Source of the DNA: Purshia tridentata
Taxonomy: Eukaryota; Streptophyta; Magnoliopsida; Rosales; Rosaceae
DNA length: 64,000 bases
Assembly: GCA_003254885.1 (NCBI GenBank)
Contig: QANT01002131.1
Span: 61,770-125,769, forward strand
Direction: 5' to 3'
Shown one piece after another: positions 60,850 to 64,000 of the stretch. The position numbers and the translations under genes were made by a program. Position 1 is the first letter of the stretch. Every line of letters begins with the position of its first letter. A model generated the notes under the pieces. The model saw only the letters and a list, made by a program, of their open reading frames with translations, was not told the DNA's origin and ran no database searches.

Positions 60850-62775
60850 TCACACTGTGTATCTATTCTTGGCATTTCTCTCATGTCTGATTGCATCCTC
60901 CTGCAAAAAGAGACCACACAAAGTCATTATTAACGGTAGCCCCAACCTAACTTATCATGTATTGAGCAAAAAATGCGGATTAATACTTATAAAAGAAAAG
61001 AAGTTCCTTACATGAAAAATGAATCCTATAGGTTCATTGTAATCCAGGAACCCCTTCCATTGTTTCCCAATGCTCAGCTGTAGCAACAAAGTGAATATGA
61101 GACATCATCTCAAATTTTGTTACCAGAATGGAACTGATCACACAATACACAACATCCAGTGACTGGTTATACAGGCAACCAAAAAGGTACAGATTTGAGT
61201 CCATTAGCAATTACCTGAGCAACATCATTTGCAGCATTCCTGGTCCAAATAGAAATTTTATCTTGCCTGTTTCTGACATTGACAACAGCTCCACAAATTT
61301 CATCCCCATGATCAAACTGTTCTCCGATCATTGCTAGCAACTAGAACCAATAGATACAGACAATTAGAGGCCAAAATAAAATTACTTGACTGTGAATAGA
61401 AATTGAAGTTTAGACAATACCGTATACAGCCAAGGAGTATCAGATTTCCCTTTATTAAAAGTTACAGTCCATTTCCCTCCATTAGCACAAACAGGATCCT
61501 CCCACTTTGGCTCAATTTTGTATTTGAAACAGTAGAAGTCCGTCCCCAAAGTCAACTTGTTTGGGTGAAGTATATTATTGTAAATGCTGAACAGCAAACA
61601 TATTTTATGAGTAAATTTATGAGTCATTTTAAGGAAAAGAAAAGTAGAAAAGAAGTCATTTTAATGGACTCCTATGTATTGTGTGCTACAGTAATATAAC
61701 TTCGATGGGTTAATTACGATTACTTCAACTGAACATACGCGCTGAAACATCTCAAAGCATCCAAAGATCTAGGAAGCTCTATCTAGCAATCACTAATTAC
61801 CACTAAAGGGTGGATCTAGCAATAGAACACATTCAAATTCCCCTAATAAACTGTGAAGCAAAGAATCTGATTAATTTATATTATGTAAATAAAGATCATA
61901 AATAATCAGAAGCCTCTACAATCAACATTTAACACGAAAAACAATTATTACAGAACCAGATTGAACACATGATTTTCAACGCTAACTACTATGAATATTT
62001 GCTAATCCTGCCAGCATGTACTATAGAAAGATGGACTACTATGATTTCACTGTAAAGAAAGCAAATCACTCTAAACCACAGAGCAGTGTCACTTAACTGG
62101 ACCTTAGAACCCTGGCCAAAAAAAAAAAAAAAAAACTTGATCTCAAAAAAAAAAAAAAAAAAACTTGATCTTAGAACATTTCCTTTTCCAGAATTTTTTT
62201 TTTACTCAATAGACTCTAGTTTATTAGGCACCAAAGAACATGCAGCACAAAACCCGACATTTCATTTCTTTTTCGCAAAATACAAATTAAAAAACCCAAA
62301 TCAACACAGAATCACAAGAGACCCCAAGTCAGAAAATACAAGTAAACACACAAAAGGGCAAAAGATTCGGAACATTTCTCAAACTTTTCACCAACTAAAC
62401 CAACCCAAATCCAAAAAGCACCGAAAAACGAGAATACGAAAAGATAGAGAGAAGGAAATTAAAAGAAAATTGGAACCTCCAGAACTCCTCGACAGTATTG
62501 AAGGTGTAGATCGAGCGAATAGAGCTGCCCCAATCCTCTTTCTTTGACTTGACAGACTTAGCAGCTGGGCTATCGAACCAGAAGGTCCACGAGTGCTCCA
62601 GAGGGTGAGACTGTGGCGCTATCTCCTTCGATGGCTTCGACGATGCCGTTTCTTCGTCGCCGACGATCTCTCCCTCCTCGGGCTCGTCCTCCGCCTCCCT
62701 TGGCTTAGAGTTAGTCTCGGTTTTGGGCTGATCTTCAGAAGGTAAAGGATTTGGTTGAGCGTCTTCGACCACCAT
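60850..62775 (-). CDS. EIF4E: Eukaryotic translation initiation factor eIF4E
   Basis: Binds the mRNA 5' cap and recruits eIF4G. Five exons on the minus strand: 62775-62477, 61586-61421, 61340-61215, 61077-61012 and 60900-60850, giving 235 residues, normal for plant eIF4E. The N-terminal third is acidic and Pro/Glu-rich ([12 protein letters not shown]). The fold begins at [12 protein letters not shown]. Cap-binding residues are visible: Trp82 (WGSS), Trp128-Glu129 (PKWEDP) and Trp187 (SIWTRN). The C terminus is KNRYTV. Sequence favours the eIF4E rather than the eIF(iso)4E isoform, which lacks the long acidic N terminus. In plants this factor is also a known host factor for potyviruses; nothing here tells whether this allele is special. 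Intron 1 contains a GGCC-poly(A) insertion. Confidence 0.97.
62095..62177 (+). mobile_element. Mini-insertion in eIF4E intron 1 with doubled poly(A), 16-bp target duplication
   Basis: AACTGGACCTTAGAAC (62095-62110) returns as AACTTGATCTTAGAAC (62162-62177), two mismatches. The insert starts CCTGGCC, then a long A run, then AACTTGATCTC and a second A run. The repeat of A-tract plus AACTTGATCT suggests a later tandem duplication or template slippage inside the element. Confidence 0.6.
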
Positions 62776-62862
62776 TGTTAGGGCTTGGCTCGAGTGTCTT
62801 GCTATCTTTCTTTTGTGGCGTTTCTTAATGTCTTGCGCTTTGCTTTTTGCTTCGTTTCGATA

Positions 62863-62880
62863 TCTCTCTCTCTCTCTATT
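62863..62880. repeat. CT microsatellite in eIF4E 5' leader
   Basis: TC repeat about 90 bases upstream of the start codon (gene-strand GA repeat). Confidence 0.8.
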
Positions 62881-63004
62881 CTGTTGTTAATAACTTTAAT
62901 GTTATGTAAAATACAAGCTGTAACAGGGATGCATTTGGCCGCGTGACGTGTTAAGTTTCGACGAATGCCACGTGTTTAGAGATGAGTAGCTCAAAGCTCT
63001 ACAA

Positions 63005-63125
63005 TGGGCCACAAAGCCCAACATTATCTTTTTTTGGGCTTAAGGCCCAACCTTTTAAGGAGAAAATTTTTCTTGAGGCCCAATTTATTTGGACCACTCT
63101 CTTGTGAGTTGACTATCATTGGGCC
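63005..63125. promoter_or_regulatory. Cluster of six site II (TGGGCY) motifs upstream of eIF4E
   Basis: TGGGCC at 63005-63010 and 63120-63125, TGGGCT at 63035-63040, and the inverted forms AGCCCA at 63015-63020 and GGCCCA at 63044-63049 and 63077-63082. Six sites in 121 bp, about 230-350 bases upstream of the start codon. Such motifs bind TCP factors and are common in promoters of translation-related genes. Confidence 0.65.
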
Positions 63126-63129
63126 ATTC

Positions 63130-64000
63130 GACACTAGTTTACCGAAATATTTGTGTTATTTCACCGGTCAATTACCGAACTCTTTTTTATATTTTAGTAA
63201 TATACTATCGAATCAGTCTATAATTTTTTACAAAACAGGATAAAATAGAAAAAATTAATCCAAAATATATTAGGGTGATTAACATAATAATTAAGGGTAT
63301 TCGGAATAGCTTAAGTCTTTTCTTGATTGTATTTTGGCTATGATTTCAACTTCATACAAGAAATTTTTGTTGACTACTTGTCTAACATGTAAATGAGATC
63401 ATTTTGTTTGTATAAACAAATTAATTACTCATTCTTCTCCTTTACTAGCTTTGACCTTAATTTAATTTTATGCACCCTTTCTTTCTTTATGTTTGAAATA
63501 AGACAACCACCCTTGGCCAAAAAAACAAAAAGAAATAAGACAACCACATTCTATTTCTGAGTCTTCTATCATTTTTACAAACGATTGTTACACTATAAAA
63601 TACCCAACAGGAGCTAGTTTTTGACACCTAGGCAACACGTACGTAGTACTGTAATGTCCAAGTAGAAATGTGGAAGTGAGCCGAATACCATAAATTACAG
63701 AGACTGATACATTTCCAAATTCCAATATTAGTTGCAGCGTTGATACAATTTTACATATAAAGAACGCTGATTATTTCAAGGGAATATAATCAATTCCCGC
63801 ACACCAGAAAACTTATAGTCATGCAGATCATAAAACTATTTATACCACATTTTTTTATCACATTAATTGATATCATTTAATGTGATACAAAAATTATGAT
63901 ACACCTAGCATTATTCATATACAAATAACCTTATTTAAGCATACTATATATATATATATATATAAAAGCAGTAGAAGTATTGTTGGTTTTAGTTTGCATT
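63130..64000. other. AT-rich end of window, no gene recognised
   Basis: Contains a mini-insertion at 63495-63547 and a TA microsatellite at about 63943-63963. No coding signal found. Confidence 0.6.
63495..63547 (+). mobile_element. Mini-insertion: CCTTGGCCAAAA plus A-tract, 16-bp target duplication
   Basis: GAAATAAGACAACCAC at 63495-63510 is repeated exactly at 63532-63547. The 21 bp between are CCTTGGCC followed by an A run with one C. It is the cleanest example of the design with the element at 28801. Confidence 0.75.

Noticed and set aside
62086-62547. Lys-rich ORF of 153 codons on the plus strand
   Set aside because: It comes from A-tracts in eIF4E intron 1 and antisense exon 1 and has no independent support.

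Overview
The window is nuclear DNA from a dicot plant. Genes are intron-rich with GT-AG splicing, intergenic DNA is AT-rich, and every recognised product has a plant-specific or plant-type family member. Gene content and the style of the short transposons make me think of Rosaceae (Prunus-like), but that is an inference and the window alone does not prove it. One ambiguous base (N) lies at 28164. Exon limits below were built by hand from splice signals plus reading-frame continuity; each complete model closes in frame.

Layout. 1-972 (+): 3' end of a PLENA/SHATTERPROOF-type MADS-box gene. 1579-11177 (-): tandem array of three five-exon GDSL esterase/lipase genes. 13650-14347 (-): two-exon gene for a small secreted protein I do not recognise. 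17873-26196 (+): 17-exon class I trehalose-6-phosphate synthase (TPS1 type). 29250-34433 (+): nine-exon subtilase of SBT5.6 type. 39261-39680 (+): single-exon senescence regulator S40-like gene. 43622-48858 (-): 14-exon exonuclease 1 (EXO1). 51042-52477 (+): six-exon SWEET2-like sugar transporter. 53655-54596 (+): ribosomal protein eL42. 56413-59483 (+): GTE12-like bromodomain gene with an intron-spanning upstream ORF. 60850-62775 (-): eIF4E. The stretches between are AT-rich, with microsatellites, two related MITE-like copies and short insertions.

The genes do not form a pathway; this is an ordinary euchromatic gene neighbourhood. Some share a functional flavour. eL42 and eIF4E (translation) both have TGGGCY site II motifs upstream, and eL42 and the GTE gene have telo-box motifs. 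EXO1 has E2F-type sites upstream, as expected for a replication/repair gene.

Two observations stand out. First, six very short insertions consist of little more than a TGGCCAAAA-type core and an A-tract, each bounded by 13-16 bp direct repeats. One has a visible empty site in the neighbouring GDSL paralogue. They look like products of target-primed reverse transcription with almost no cargo. Second, EXO1 carries two minor-spliceosome (U12-type) introns, one AT-AC and one GT-AG, both with near-perfect donor and branch-site matches.
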